From NCBI GenBank assembly GCA_021776735.1, contig JAJFFH010000011.1, positions 1-64,000 on the forward strand: 64,000 nt of DNA, read 5' to 3'. Below the pieces are notes generated by a model. That model searched no databases. It was not told the DNA's origin and saw only the letters and a list, made by a program, of their open reading frames with translations. The position numbers and the translations under genes are program-made. Origin of the DNA: Planctomycetota bacterium. Lineage in GTDB: Bacteria; Planctomycetota; PLA2. Shown one piece after another: positions 7,851-16,834 of this stretch (positions within the stretch are counted from its first letter, which is position 1; each line of letters begins with the position of its first letter).

Positions 7851-8787
7851 CGCCGCCGGCGCCTGGGCTCGTGTCGGGCTCATCCTCGGTCGACAGATCA
7901 GGACGGCGATGTTTTTGGCGACGCTGGCCGCCTGTTCGGACGACGAGACCGCGCGCGTTCAACCCCTGCTCGACGCGCTCGCGCGCGACGCCCCGGACGC
8001 CAACGCCGGCCTCGGCGGTCTGGGCCCCGACGACACCGACGCCGTCGCTCCGATCTGCCGAATGATTGAGGCCGACAACCGGCGCTACGTGCAGCTCGCC
8101 CTGATCCGCGTGCTGCAAAAAATCGGCGATCATGACGCCGTCCCGGCCCTCGGGGGCGCGTTGAAGCACCACGATGCCGTGGTACGCGCCGCCGCCGCCG
8201 CCGCGCACTGGTCGATCACGAAAACCCACAGGCCCGGGCTCGCCCATCTCATCGAGGCGATTCTTGGGCCGCGGTCGGGACGCGCCACAGCCCTCAAGGA
8301 GTTCGAGCGAGCGCAAGACATCCCCGCTGCCGTCGTGAACGATCTGGCCGCGGGGGTTCGTCGAGAGATCCCGGAAGCCGCGGACGCGATTGCGAGTCTC
8401 GGCCCCGACGGCGAAGCCGCCCTCCCGGCGCTGCGCGCGACGCTTGCCCAAAAGAGCAGCCTCGCCATGCGCGCCGCTGCCGCGCGCGCGCTCTACCGGG
8501 TCGGCGGCGATCCGAAGCGCGCACTCGCCATCCTCGTCGGCGACCTCGCGTCCGTCCCGCCGATGGCCCGCCAGCGCTACCACCGAGCGATCATGGAGAT
8601 GAAGCAGGACCGCCCGAACGACGTGGCCGCGGCAGTGGAGACGATGCTGCTCGCGGCCAGCCAACCGGAAAAAACACGCCTCCTCGGCGTGCAGATCCTC
8701 AAGGAATGCGGCATTGGAGGCGCCATCCTGAAGCGCGTCGCCAAAGAGGATCCATCCCCGAAGGTACGGGAAGCGGCGACACGTTAG
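7831..8787 (+). CDS. HEAT-repeat lipoprotein
   Basis: From about residue 35 the product shows repeated paired helices of the PBS-lyase/HEAT type (for example MIEADNRRYVQLALIRVLQ, DAVPALGGALKHHDAVVRAA, EAALPALRATLAQKSSLAMR), expected to fold as a solenoid that binds partner proteins. Before them is the segment IRTAMFLATLAAC, a lipobox-like Cys at about 35 preceded by arginines. The start is uncertain: TTG at 7831 gives a long n-region, whereas ATG at 7909 would leave only eight residues before the cysteine. A near copy of the dispersed motif (AGGACGGCGATG) overlaps the hydrophobic segment. Confidence 0.65.
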   Translation: MTSIITSAAGAWARVGLILGRQIRTAMFLATLAACSDDETARVQPLLDALARDAPDANAGLGGLGPDDTDAVAPICRMIEADNRRYVQLALIRVLQKIGDHDAVPALGGALKHHDAVVRAAAAAAHWSITKTHRPGLAHLIEAILGPRSGRATALKEFERAQDIPAAVVNDLAAGVRREIPEAADAIASLGPDGEAALPALRATLAQKSSLAMRAAAARALYRVGGDPKRALAILVGDLASVPPMARQRYHRAIMEMKQDRPNDVAAAVETMLLAASQPEKTRLLGVQILKECGIGGAILKRVAKEDPSPKVREAATR

Positions 8788-8802
8788 CGGCGGGACGGCG
8801 AT

Positions 8803-10278
8803 TCAGGTGCGTGAGAAGCCGGGTGGGGCCACGCGCCAGGCGTCCGTTTTCTTCTCGACCGAACGCGCGATCTCGGCCAGCGCGCCGTCGCTGTGATGCG
8901 GGCCGAACAGCGTCGTGGTCAACGGCGTGCGGTCGCCCAAAAAGCCGGTCCGCCACGTCAGCGAGGGATGGCCGGTGAAGTTGGTGGCGCTCATGAGCCA
9001 GCGGTGCATTCCCGGCACGACGACGGCGTCGAAACGATCCATCCAGGGCCCCAGCAATTCGACGAGTTTTGTGCGCAGGCGCTGCGCCTGAATGTACTCG
9101 ACCGCCGGGATGAGCCGTGCGGCATACCAGAGGTCACCGTAGATCAAACGCGCCGCGCGTTCGCCGCGCGTGGTCCATTCAAACGACGACGCGATGTCCG
9201 CGTACAGGATCGCCATCAGCGGCTTGATGTCGAGTTCGGGCGGCGTCGCGCGCACAAGCCGCGCGCCCGCCTCGCGTAGTGCGCGCCGGACGGCCGGGGT
9301 CACGGCTCCGACGACGGCGATGCGGCGCCCCCGCGCCCCCCTTCTCGGGTCGAACCGGATCGGCGCATCTGAAATCACGCTCAACACGAGTGCCGCGTCC
9401 GGTGCGTTGCGCGAGAACGCGCCGATCTTGTCGAGCGACGGCGAGAGCACCATGCAGCCGCGCCCGGGCACGGTGCCGAACGTGGGCCGCAGCCCGACGG
9501 CGCCGCAACGGACCGCGGGCGACGTGATGGAGCCGTGTGTTTCGCTGCCCAACGCGAACGGCACGAGACCGGCCACGGTCGCCGCCGCCGGGCCGGCACT
9601 CGAGCCCGACGAGCCCTGCCGCGGACGAAACGGATTGCGCGTGCGACCGCCGCTCCAGACATCGCCCGACGCGAGCTCGCCGGTGGCCAACTTCGCGACC
9701 AGCACCGCGCCCGCGGCTTCGAGTCGCGCGACGACCTCGGCATCGCCCTGGGAGGGGCGACCTTGAAACAGCTCGCAGCCCCACTCGGTCGGAGCGCCGC
9801 GCGCGTCGAGGATGTCCTTGCAACCCCACGGGATGCCATGCAGCGGACCGCGAACTTTGCCGTTCGCGAATTCACGGTCGGCGCGCCGTGCGGACGCGAG
9901 CGCACGACGCGGCATCAGCGACGCCACGCAGCGCAGTTTCGGATCGAATTCCTCAAGCCGCGCAAGACTCAGCCGCGCCAGCGCCTCCGCAGTCACGCGT
10001 CCACGACGCAGGGCGCGCGCAAGCACGGGAATCGGCGCAAACGAAAGATCATCGCCGTCCGTACGCTTTGGCCCGGGAGAGACCCGACACTGGCCTTCGG
10101 GCGCTTCGGGAACGGGCGGACAATCGGTACGCGGAACCGCCTGCCCGAGTGCGAGACGGCGCAAGCGCCGGTAGCCCCGACGAAACCGCGCCACAATCCC
10201 GCGAACGTGCGACCGCCGTTCGGCGGGCGCAGAAACAGCGGCCACATCCTGCGCCGCGCCAATGGTCTCGGCATCCAT
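8803..10278 (-). CDS. amidase signature family enzyme
   Basis: The protein (491 aa) carries the amidase-signature Ser-cisSer-Lys triad: Lys in GIPWGCKDILD (about residue 155), cis-Ser in GSSGSSAGPAAA (about 230) and the nucleophile in GSETHGSITSPAVRCGAVGL (about 255). The family hydrolyses amide bonds; when fused or partnered with GatB/C it is GatA, but no such partner is present. The first 100 residues are family-atypical, with basic helices and a linker containing a dispersed 12-mer copy. The start ATG lies 6 bases after TAGGAT. Confidence 0.85.
   Translation of the reverse strand: MDAETIGAAQDVAAVSAPAERRSHVRGIVARFRRGYRRLRRLALGQAVPRTDCPPVPEAPEGQCRVSPGPKRTDGDDLSFAPIPVLARALRRGRVTAEALARLSLARLEEFDPKLRCVASLMPRRALASARRADREFANGKVRGPLHGIPWGCKDILDARGAPTEWGCELFQGRPSQGDAEVVARLEAAGAVLVAKLATGELASGDVWSGGRTRNPFRPRQGSSGSSAGPAAATVAGLVPFALGSETHGSITSPAVRCGAVGLRPTFGTVPGRGCMVLSPSLDKIGAFSRNAPDAALVLSVISDAPIRFDPRRGARGRRIAVVGAVTPAVRRALREAGARLVRATPPELDIKPLMAILYADIASSFEWTTRGERAARLIYGDLWYAARLIPAVEYIQAQRLRTKLVELLGPWMDRFDAVVVPGMHRWLMSATNFTGHPSLTWRTGFLGDRTPLTTTLFGPHHSDGALAEIARSVEKKTDAWRVAPPGFSRT
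10051..10062 (-). repeat. dispersed 12-mer, copy 5
   Basis: Sense strand of the amidase gene, Thr-Asp-Gly-Asp frame, AGCGT flank class; lies in the linker between the N-terminal extension and the catalytic domain. Confidence 0.85.
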
Positions 10279-10284
10279 GCCGCG

Positions 10285-10290
10285 ATCCTA
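10285..10290 (-). promoter_or_regulatory. -10-like TAGGAT, 6 bases before the start codon
   Basis: Candidate leaderless promoter of the amidase gene. The remaining 249 bases up to 10539 hold no gene or repeat that I can support. Confidence 0.4.
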
Positions 10291-10539
10291 GTTCGCCGTG
10301 GACCCGCGGTCGACCGCGAGTCCGGCGCCCTCGAAACGCTCCGGAGCGACCCGCCCCCCGGAGCCACCGAATCCGGGCTGTTGATCGAATGGCCCTCTGG
10401 AGGACCATACCGAGCCGGGATCAGAAGGATGACCTTAGCCGCTGAATCTCTACAAGTCGTTGAGCTGCATAGGTTTATCGAGGATTCGAAACGTCACAGA
10501 ACCGTCATGGATTCCCGCCGACGCGACGATGCGGAACCG

Positions 10540-13500
10540 CTACCGCCCCCGAATGCGGCGGATCGCGTCGCGACAGATCGCGACAAAGCGCCCGGCGCGC
10601 AACAGCCGTTCGAGTTCGGGCAACGCCGTGTCCGCCCCGGGGCCGATCTGGCCGAGCGACCACGCCGCCTGCGACGCGACCTCGTCCGCGTGGTCGCGCA
10701 GGAGCTTGGTCAACTCCGGCACCGCGGGGAACGCGTCGCGCTTGAACTGCCCGAGGCGCCATGCGGCGTTGCGACGCACGTCGGCGGACTTGTGCGCCAA
10801 CAGCTTGATGAACGGCCCGATCGTCGATGTGCCGATCCGGCGCAGGACATCTCCGGCTTCGCGGCGGAGCTCTTCTCGCGGCGTGGAGCCAAGGACGGCG
10901 ATGATCCCTGAGACCGCCGGCCGCCCGATCATGGCCAGGCTCTTGCGCACGACCTCTTGCAACTCCTTGTCCCGGCTCCCGAACAGTTCGAGAAGCGACG
11001 GAACGGCGCACGCACCGAGCCGCCGAAACACGTTCGGCAAGTGGGCGCGGTCGTGGGCACTGCCTATCTTGAGCAACCGAATCAGGTCGGGCACGCCAGC
11101 ACGGCCCTTCTCGCCCATCGCACCGATCGCGTCCATGGCCGCCGCGCGAACTTCCGGCGAAACGTCGCTGAGGCGCGCGCGCAGATCAGGAAGGAGCGCC
11201 ACCGCGTCCGCCCCCAGCGATGCCGCCGCGACGGCGGCGCGCCGACGAACGACATCATCCTCGTCGGCGAGGCCGCGGCGCAACACGGGAACGGCGGCCA
11301 CACCCCCCATGGCCGGCACGAACTGCAAGGCCCGGAGCCGTAGTTTCTTGTCCTCGGAGTCCACGGCCTTGAGCAGCGCGGGGCCGGCCTTCGCACCGAT
11401 CGCCTTGAGCGTCGCCGTGACCCATCGTCGGTGCTGCCGCGTGTCCGCTCCCGGACGCAGCAGGTACGGAACAACACGTTCCGCCTCGGACGGCATCCGC
11501 GCGAGCCAGCCCAACGCCGCCCGCTGCACGGAAGCATCGCCGTCCTTGACTGCCTTCCAAAGACTTGTCGCTGCCGGCTTCCCCAGCACGGCCAGACCGG
11601 CCACCGCCGCGTGGCGTACACGGACCTCGTCGTCGTCGAGCAAGGCCTGCAGTTGCGGCAAGAGAGCCACGCCGCGCGATTTCACGAGGCGCACGAACCG
11701 ATAGGTCTGTTCGGTTTGCGCCTTGATGCGCAGCCAGCCCACGCTCGCCGCCGGACCGATCTTGTCCAGCGCAAACGCGCACGCTTGGCGCAGTTTCGGA
11801 TCGGAGCGCGCCAGCGCGGTCAACCGCGGCACGGCGGACGCAGCCTCCTTGCCGTAGTCCGCGATGAGATAGCACGCGCCGCGGCGCACGACCGCCTCGT
11901 GATGACCGAGCGCGCGGATGGCGAGATCGAGCGACGGAAGCTCCCGGAGCATGGCGAGCAGCGGCTTGCGTTTGCTCCGCGCGAAATCGCTGGCCAGCAG
12001 GCGCAGCGCGTCGGGCGTGACTCGTTCCGGGGGAACGCGCAACCACACGGCGATGACCGCGTAGCGCACGCTCACGTTCTCGTCCTTGAGCGCGGCAACC
12101 ATCTTCGGACGCAGCCGAACGCGCAACGCGGCCGGAAACTTTGCCGAGTCCATCCGGCCCAGAACCAGCCACGCCGCCTGACGCACGGGCAGGCGCGCGT
12201 CATCGACGAACGGAAGGATCGCCGCAGGATCGGCGTCCTTGGCCAGTTGGGCGATGAAGGGCGACCGGTGCGGCTGCGAGTCCTTCGCCAGCGCCTCGAA
12301 CACCGACGCGGGGTCGGGCGAGCCTGGCGCGAGAGGCGCGGGGATCTCCGACGCGATCCGACGCAGCCACGCGTCCTTCGAGCGAAGCCCGAAGTCTATG
12401 GCCTCGCGGAGGTTGGGCGGGCGTAGTCCCTTGCGCGCGAGGGTTTCAAGCGCAAGACGGCTGTACGGCTTGCCATCCATGACGAGCTCCGCGAGCGCCT
12501 TGTGACCGCGCGGCCCGAGTTCTACGAATGCGGGCACAGCGGGGTTCGAGGGGCCGTTCGGCTCCCGTGCCGCCGCGAGGATGGCCGGGACGGCGCTTTC
12601 GGCGGCGGACACGCCGATGGCCTTCAATGCATCCACCGCCATCCACGCCTTGGATTGGTCCTCCCACGTCGCCAAGAGCGACACAAGTTTCGGCACCGCG
12701 GCCGGAGCACGCAAGCGACCAAGGGCGTACACGGCGCGGCGCGACACCTCGGGATCCCGGTCATCGACAAGGCGCAGCATCAGGGGCAGGAGCTCCCGCG
12801 GCGGACTCGGCATCGCCGTGAAGACACCGATCGCCGCGTGGCGCACAAACGCGTCGTCGCTGCCGAGTTGGCCGCGCACGTCATCGACCGGAATGCGGTT
12901 CCCTCCGGACGCCAAGTCCTCCAGCGCCAACAGCGCCAGCCGGCGCGCACGCAGCGGTCCGGAACGAACGACTTCCGCCAGTCGATCGATCGACCGCGGC
13001 GCGAGTCGAACAAGCGCAAGCGCCGCGTGGCGCCGGAGGATCGGATCGTCGTGTCCCATCGCGTCGCGCAACGCGTCGAGCGCCGCATCGCCGACCTCGC
13101 CCTGCATTCGTCCGAGCGAAAACGCCGCGACGGATTGTCCCGTCAGAACGCCCGCAACAAGTTCCGCCTGCGCGGTCGCCTTCGGCCGCGGCGGCAGCGG
13201 CGCACCACCGCCCAGCGAGCGCAACACGGCAGGCGCGTGGCCCCGAAACGTCGGCCAGGCATCGGCCAAGCGAACGACATGCGGGGCCGCTTTCTTGGCC
13301 ACGGGCCCCATCGTCCGAAGACAGTTCAGCGCGCTGCGTACGACCCACCACTTCTCATCGTGCAACGCACGCACGAGCGGCATCACGAGCGACGGGTCCG
13401 CCACGCGCATGCTCTCCAGCGCGGACGCCGCGGCGCCACGCACGTCGGGATCCTCGTCGGACAAGAACGCGGCCATGCGCGGCGCGACGCCGTGCGCGGG

Positions 13501-14268
13501 CACCCCGAAGTACCCCAGCGTCATGAGCACGGCCCGCCGCGTCGCAACATCGGGCGCATCCAACAGCTTGGCGAGATCCGGCACGGCCGCCGCGGCACCC
13601 GGACGGTGACGCACGCGCATGAGCGACGCGACCGACGCCCGGCGCACAAGAGCATCGCCGTCCGTCAGCCCCCGCCTGAGTGCCGTAACGTCCGAACACA
13701 TCTGCGCCGCGAGACGACGCCGCCGCGGATCGGTGTGCTTGAACATCGCGACAAACGGAGCGTCGATGCGTTGGGCGCGGAGCGCGCGAACCGCCAGCAT
13801 CCGCAGGTACGGCCGACGATCCAGGAGCGCGACAAGATCCACGGCAGGCTGCCCGGGCCGCGGAGTCCGCGCCCGGTAGACATCCGCGGCCAACGCGTCC
13901 AGGGCCTGGGCCGCCGCGTCGTCCGCCGGCGCCGCCCCGCCACCCGGAAGCGCCTCACGAGCCCGCCCCATGAGCAGCGCGTGCCCCTCGACAAACTCGA
14001 GCGCGCGGGCGACGCCGAGAGCCTTCCCCCCGAGCCGCGCCACGGCCCGCAACGCCGCGCGCCCGACCTCATAGTCCTCGTCAAACAGCCCATCGAGCAG
14101 CGCAGACACGATCCGAGCCGACCCGGCATCGAATTTCTCGATGGTCGCGAACGCGCGCCGGCGCCGCTCGGGACTCGCGTGCGCCGCCTCCTGCTCCAGC
14201 GTGCGGCCATCCTCGGCAAGCAAGCCACACCATGAAAAAAGCGCCAGGACGGCGATATTTCGGGCCAT
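10540..14268 (-). CDS. giant exported HEAT-repeat protein (1242 aa)
   Basis: After a signal peptide (MARNIAVLALFSWCGLLAEDG) the chain is an almost unbroken series of HEAT/PBS-lyase-type helical pairs of about 35-40 residues, such as DPEVSRRAVYALGRLRAPAA, DPNVRGAAASAL-type and EVRVRHAAVAGLAVLG units, roughly thirty in all. Such solenoids are scaffolds rather than enzymes. The open frame continues upstream through the tRNA-Cys gene, so I set the start at 14268, where the signal peptide begins; ATG 14283 is an alternative. A TATCGT hexamer lies 7 bases upstream. One exact dispersed 12-mer and three shorter related sites fall within HEAT units. Confidence 0.8.
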   Translation of the reverse strand: MARNIAVLALFSWCGLLAEDGRTLEQEAAHASPERRRRAFATIEKFDAGSARIVSALLDGLFDEDYEVGRAALRAVARLGGKALGVARALEFVEGHALLMGRAREALPGGGAAPADDAAAQALDALAADVYRARTPRPGQPAVDLVALLDRRPYLRMLAVRALRAQRIDAPFVAMFKHTDPRRRRLAAQMCSDVTALRRGLTDGDALVRRASVASLMRVRHRPGAAAAVPDLAKLLDAPDVATRRAVLMTLGYFGVPAHGVAPRMAAFLSDEDPDVRGAAASALESMRVADPSLVMPLVRALHDEKWWVVRSALNCLRTMGPVAKKAAPHVVRLADAWPTFRGHAPAVLRSLGGGAPLPPRPKATAQAELVAGVLTGQSVAAFSLGRMQGEVGDAALDALRDAMGHDDPILRRHAALALVRLAPRSIDRLAEVVRSGPLRARRLALLALEDLASGGNRIPVDDVRGQLGSDDAFVRHAAIGVFTAMPSPPRELLPLMLRLVDDRDPEVSRRAVYALGRLRAPAAVPKLVSLLATWEDQSKAWMAVDALKAIGVSAAESAVPAILAAAREPNGPSNPAVPAFVELGPRGHKALAELVMDGKPYSRLALETLARKGLRPPNLREAIDFGLRSKDAWLRRIASEIPAPLAPGSPDPASVFEALAKDSQPHRSPFIAQLAKDADPAAILPFVDDARLPVRQAAWLVLGRMDSAKFPAALRVRLRPKMVAALKDENVSVRYAVIAVWLRVPPERVTPDALRLLASDFARSKRKPLLAMLRELPSLDLAIRALGHHEAVVRRGACYLIADYGKEAASAVPRLTALARSDPKLRQACAFALDKIGPAASVGWLRIKAQTEQTYRFVRLVKSRGVALLPQLQALLDDDEVRVRHAAVAGLAVLGKPAATSLWKAVKDGDASVQRAALGWLARMPSEAERVVPYLLRPGADTRQHRRWVTATLKAIGAKAGPALLKAVDSEDKKLRLRALQFVPAMGGVAAVPVLRRGLADEDDVVRRRAAVAAASLGADAVALLPDLRARLSDVSPEVRAAAMDAIGAMGEKGRAGVPDLIRLLKIGSAHDRAHLPNVFRRLGACAVPSLLELFGSRDKELQEVVRKSLAMIGRPAVSGIIAVLGSTPREELRREAGDVLRRIGTSTIGPFIKLLAHKSADVRRNAAWRLGQFKRDAFPAVPELTKLLRDHADEVASQAAWSLGQIGPGADTALPELERLLRAGRFVAICRDAIRRIRGR
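13654..13665 (-). repeat. dispersed 12-mer, copy 6
   Basis: Sense strand of the HEAT gene, Thr-Asp-Gly-Asp frame, between two helices of one repeat; flank GGGCTG. Confidence 0.85.
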
Positions 14269-14351
14269 GCCCCCACGATACATGGAAGCCGTCAAGCTAG
14301 CGGGCCGTGGCAAAAGAGCGGGTCCCGGACCGATCGGTCGGGACCCGCCGT

Positions 14352-14425
14352 TGGAGGTGGCACCCGGATTCGAACCGGGGATCAAGGATTTGCAATCCTT
14401 TGCCTTACCACTTGGCCATGCCACC
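14352..14425 (-). tRNA. tRNA-Cys (anticodon GCA), CCA encoded
   Basis: A 74-base cloverleaf: acceptor stem GGTGGCA/TGCCACC, D arm GGCCAAGTGGTAAGGC, anticodon stem AAGGA/TCCTT around TTGCAAA, T arm CCCGG-TTCGAAT-CCGGG, discriminator U typical of tRNA-Cys, and an encoded 3' CCA. It lies in the same direction as, and directly upstream of, the HEAT gene. Confidence 0.97.
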
Positions 14426-14511
14426 CGCGTGTGAGCCGGGTATTCTCCCCTCTTCCGGCGGTTTTTCAAACTTCCCGCGACCCGCCCGGTTCGCCGGCGG
14501 TCACGGATTTT

Positions 14512-15750
14512 TTAGGGATCCCCCGGCTCCCCGGGCTCCTGGTGCACAATCTCGCCGCCCACCATCGTGAGCACGCACTGCGCGTCCGCGCGTCCCAGGA
14601 AGGCGTAGTCGAGTTCCGCATCGGAAGCATCGCCGTCCGTTTGCTTGAATGCCGCGAGATCTCCATGCCGGCCGACATGCAGCACCCCTGCATCGAGATC
14701 GAGCGCGCGCGCACCCCATTCGGTCGCCATCCGAAACACGGCCCGCGGATCGAGGTCCGGTCGGTGCGCGGCGAGGTGCTGGATCTCGGACAGCGCATCC
14801 ACGGTCTCGCCGGACGCGGCACTGTCGGAGCCGAGCACGACGCGCACGCCCTCCTCAAGCAGCTCAAGCACCGGATGTTCGGGATGGCCGAAGAAGGCGT
14901 GCGCGGTTGGGCAAAACGCAACGAACGCGCCGCCGGGAATGTCGCGCGGCCGCACGAAATTGCAGTGCACGAGGACGAGCGGCGCGCCTTCGAGTTCCAG
15001 CGCGTCGAGAAACGGAGCCACGCCGCCCCACGGCTCGTGGTCGGGATCGTCCGTGCCGAATTTTTTGTGCAACTCGCGCAGCGGACCGATTCCGTGCCGC
15101 AAGAACGCCAACTCCTCGAGCGTCTCCCCGACGTGGATCGCAACCGGGCGTCCGTGGCCGGCGGCCATCGCCATCGCCTGGGCGAGCAACTCGCGCGACA
15201 CGCTGTAGGGCGCGTGCGGCGACAGGCCGGTGTCGACGCGCGGCGGCAGGTCGCGCATCTCGGCGAGCTCCCACACCTCGGCGAACACCTCGTCCGCACG
15301 GTCCGGGTGCAGTGCCAACGCCTCGACGAACACGCGCCCCCGCACCCCCGTTTCCCCAAAGGCAGCGATCACCTCGTCGAAGCAGGAACGGACGGCGATG
15401 TCTCCGAACGATGTCGTGCCGCGCGCCAGGGCGGCCCTGAGCTCGGCCGCCACGCTCGCCTGAACGGGCTGCCTGGCCCTGCGCTGCGCCCCTATCTCCT
15501 CGATCCACGCCGTAAAATCGCCGTCGTAGGGGACCTTGCCCCGGGCCTGCGACAGGTCGAGGTGGCTGTGGACGTTGACGAGTCCGGGAGTCAGGACGGC
15601 GTTTTCGAGCCGAATCGTGTCCGGCGTCTCGGGCGCGTCCGCCGCGGGCCCGACCCACGCGATCCGCCCCTCGTCGCACAGGACGGCGCCGTCCGCAAGC
15701 CGCGTATCGGCATCGACCAAGACGACCGGAGCACAAACGAGAGTCCGCAC
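14512..15750 (-). CDS. amidohydrolase, aminodeoxyfutalosine deaminase-like
   Basis: The 412-residue protein is a TIM-barrel metallo-dependent deaminase with VHSHLDLS (metal HxH, about 61), SPHAPYSVS (about 178), the metal His in AIHVGETLEEL (about 206), VHCN (about 264) and the metal Asp in LGSDSAAS (about 308). The combination SPHAPYSVS plus an LGSDSAAS motif, and a small N-terminal beta domain, fits the cytosine/guanine/aminofutalosine deaminase branch. The closest recollection is the menaquinone-pathway enzyme MqnX, but no other futalosine-pathway gene is nearby to confirm it. Start is GTG, 8 bases after AATAAT. Two dispersed motif copies lie inside, in opposite orientations. Confidence 0.8.
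   Translation of the reverse strand: MRTLVCAPVVLVDADTRLADGAVLCDEGRIAWVGPAADAPETPDTIRLENAVLTPGLVNVHSHLDLSQARGKVPYDGDFTAWIEEIGAQRRARQPVQASVAAELRAALARGTTSFGDIAVRSCFDEVIAAFGETGVRGRVFVEALALHPDRADEVFAEVWELAEMRDLPPRVDTGLSPHAPYSVSRELLAQAMAMAAGHGRPVAIHVGETLEELAFLRHGIGPLRELHKKFGTDDPDHEPWGGVAPFLDALELEGAPLVLVHCNFVRPRDIPGGAFVAFCPTAHAFFGHPEHPVLELLEEGVRVVLGSDSAASGETVDALSEIQHLAAHRPDLDPRAVFRMATEWGARALDLDAGVLHVGRHGDLAAFKQTDGDASDAELDYAFLGRADAQCVLTMVGGEIVHQEPGEPGDP
14629..14640 (-). repeat. dispersed 12-mer, copy 7
   Basis: Sense strand of the amidohydrolase gene, read FKQ-TDGD-AS; AAGCAA flank class. Confidence 0.85.
15388..15399 (+). repeat. dispersed 12-mer, copy 8
   Basis: Antisense to the amidohydrolase gene, where the coding strand reads Ile-Ala-Val-Arg; CAGGA flank class. 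Confidence 0.85.
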
Positions 15751-15758
15751 AGGCCCGC

Positions 15759-15764
15759 ATTATT
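15759..15764 (-). promoter_or_regulatory. -10-like AATAAT, 8 bases before a GTG start
   Basis: Candidate leaderless promoter of the amidohydrolase gene. Confidence 0.35.
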
Positions 15765-16009
15765 CACGACCACGCGGGTTCTGGCCGATCCATATCGCCG
15801 ATCCCAGACAGCGGAGTCACGGGTCTCTCCTCCTAGACGGGTCCTTCGAGCCGCCTTCGTCGTCGTTTCTTGACCTCGACGATCTGTCGTCGACCAGCAC
15901 GAGGGATCGGGACGCCCGGACGGGATCCCGTGCCGTCAAAACTCACCTCTGCGCGTACGCATCGAGTCGATGCGCCACGTGGCCACGAATAACACGGGCT
16001 GCCGGGTCC

Positions 16010-16015
16010 TATAAT
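16010..16015 (+). promoter_or_regulatory. perfect -10 TATAAT, 9 bases before a TTG start
   Basis: A consensus -10 hexamer lies so close to the tatD start that transcription would begin within a few bases of the initiation codon. No -35 consensus is present 17 bases upstream. Confidence 0.6.
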
Positions 16016-16024
16016 GCGCGCCAA

Positions 16025-16798
16025 TTGCCGCACCTGATCGACAGCCACGCCCACACGAACTTCGACCGGTTCGACACCGACCGGGACGAGATGTACGCCC
16101 GCGCGCGAGCGGCAGGCGTGCAGGCGATCGTCGAGGTCGGCGTCGGACTCGAAGGTTCGCGTGCCGCCGTCGCGCGTGCCCGCACCGAGCCGATGGTGTT
16201 TGCCGCCGCGGGACTGCACCCGACCGGGCTCGACACGTTCGAGGACGACTGGGCGCCGTTCGAGGAGCTGGTGCGCGCCGGCGGCATCGTTGCCGTGGGC
16301 GAATGTGGGCTGGACTACTACTGGATGAAGGCCGAGAAGGGCGTGCAGGATGACGCGTTCCGGCGCCAAATCCGGCTCGCGCGCGAGGTCTCGCTGCCGT
16401 TTATCGTGCACTGCCGCGACGCGGAGGGCGACACGCTGCCGATCCTGCGCGACGAGGGCTACTGCCACGGGGTCGTGCATTGTTTCGGTGGCGACGCCAC
16501 GCAGGCCGCTACGCTCGTCGAAATGGGAATGCACGTCTCGTTTTGCGGCAACGTGACCTACAAGAAGTCGGACGGCCTCCGCGAGGCCGCACGCGCCGTG
16601 CCCCTTTCCCGACTTCTTCTCGAGACCGACAGTCCCTTCCAGGCGCCGCAAAAAAGGCGGGGCAAGCGAAACGAGCCGGCGTTCGTCGAGCACACCGGAC
16701 GATTCCTGGCTGAACTCCTCGACGTATCGTTCGACGAGCTGGCGACCCAAACCACCGCGAACTCGCGGGCACTGTTCGGGCTACCTGATTTAATCTGA
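16025..16798 (+). CDS. tatD: TatD family metal-dependent hydrolase (DNase)
   Basis: A 257-residue TIM-barrel hydrolase of normal TatD length. It opens with LPHLIDSHAHTNF (HxH metal site) and shows the conserved Glu in VAVGECGLDYYW, the metal His in PFIVHCRDAEGDTL, the His in GVVHCFGGDATQA and the Asp in LLLETDSPFQAP. TatD proteins are 3'-5' exonucleases involved in DNA repair and degradation of damaged DNA. The TTG start is chosen because it immediately precedes the first barrel strand, no ATG or GTG lies between it and the consensus -10 box, and the family length fits. Confidence 0.88.
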   Translation: MPHLIDSHAHTNFDRFDTDRDEMYARARAAGVQAIVEVGVGLEGSRAAVARARTEPMVFAAAGLHPTGLDTFEDDWAPFEELVRAGGIVAVGECGLDYYWMKAEKGVQDDAFRRQIRLAREVSLPFIVHCRDAEGDTLPILRDEGYCHGVVHCFGGDATQAATLVEMGMHVSFCGNVTYKKSDGLREAARAVPLSRLLLETDSPFQAPQKRRGKRNEPAFVEHTGRFLAELLDVSFDELATQTTANSRALFGLPDLI

Positions 16799-16834
16799 CA
16801 GGTTCTCCTGCAAGGTCCTCTTGAAAAGAGCTCT

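Noticed and set aside
12502..14235. 577-codon open frame on the plus strand opposite the HEAT-repeat gene
   Set aside because: In GC-rich DNA the opposite strand of a long gene is often open. The encoded sequence is highly basic, low in hydrophobics, and has no domain, while the minus strand shows regular HEAT units and a signal peptide.
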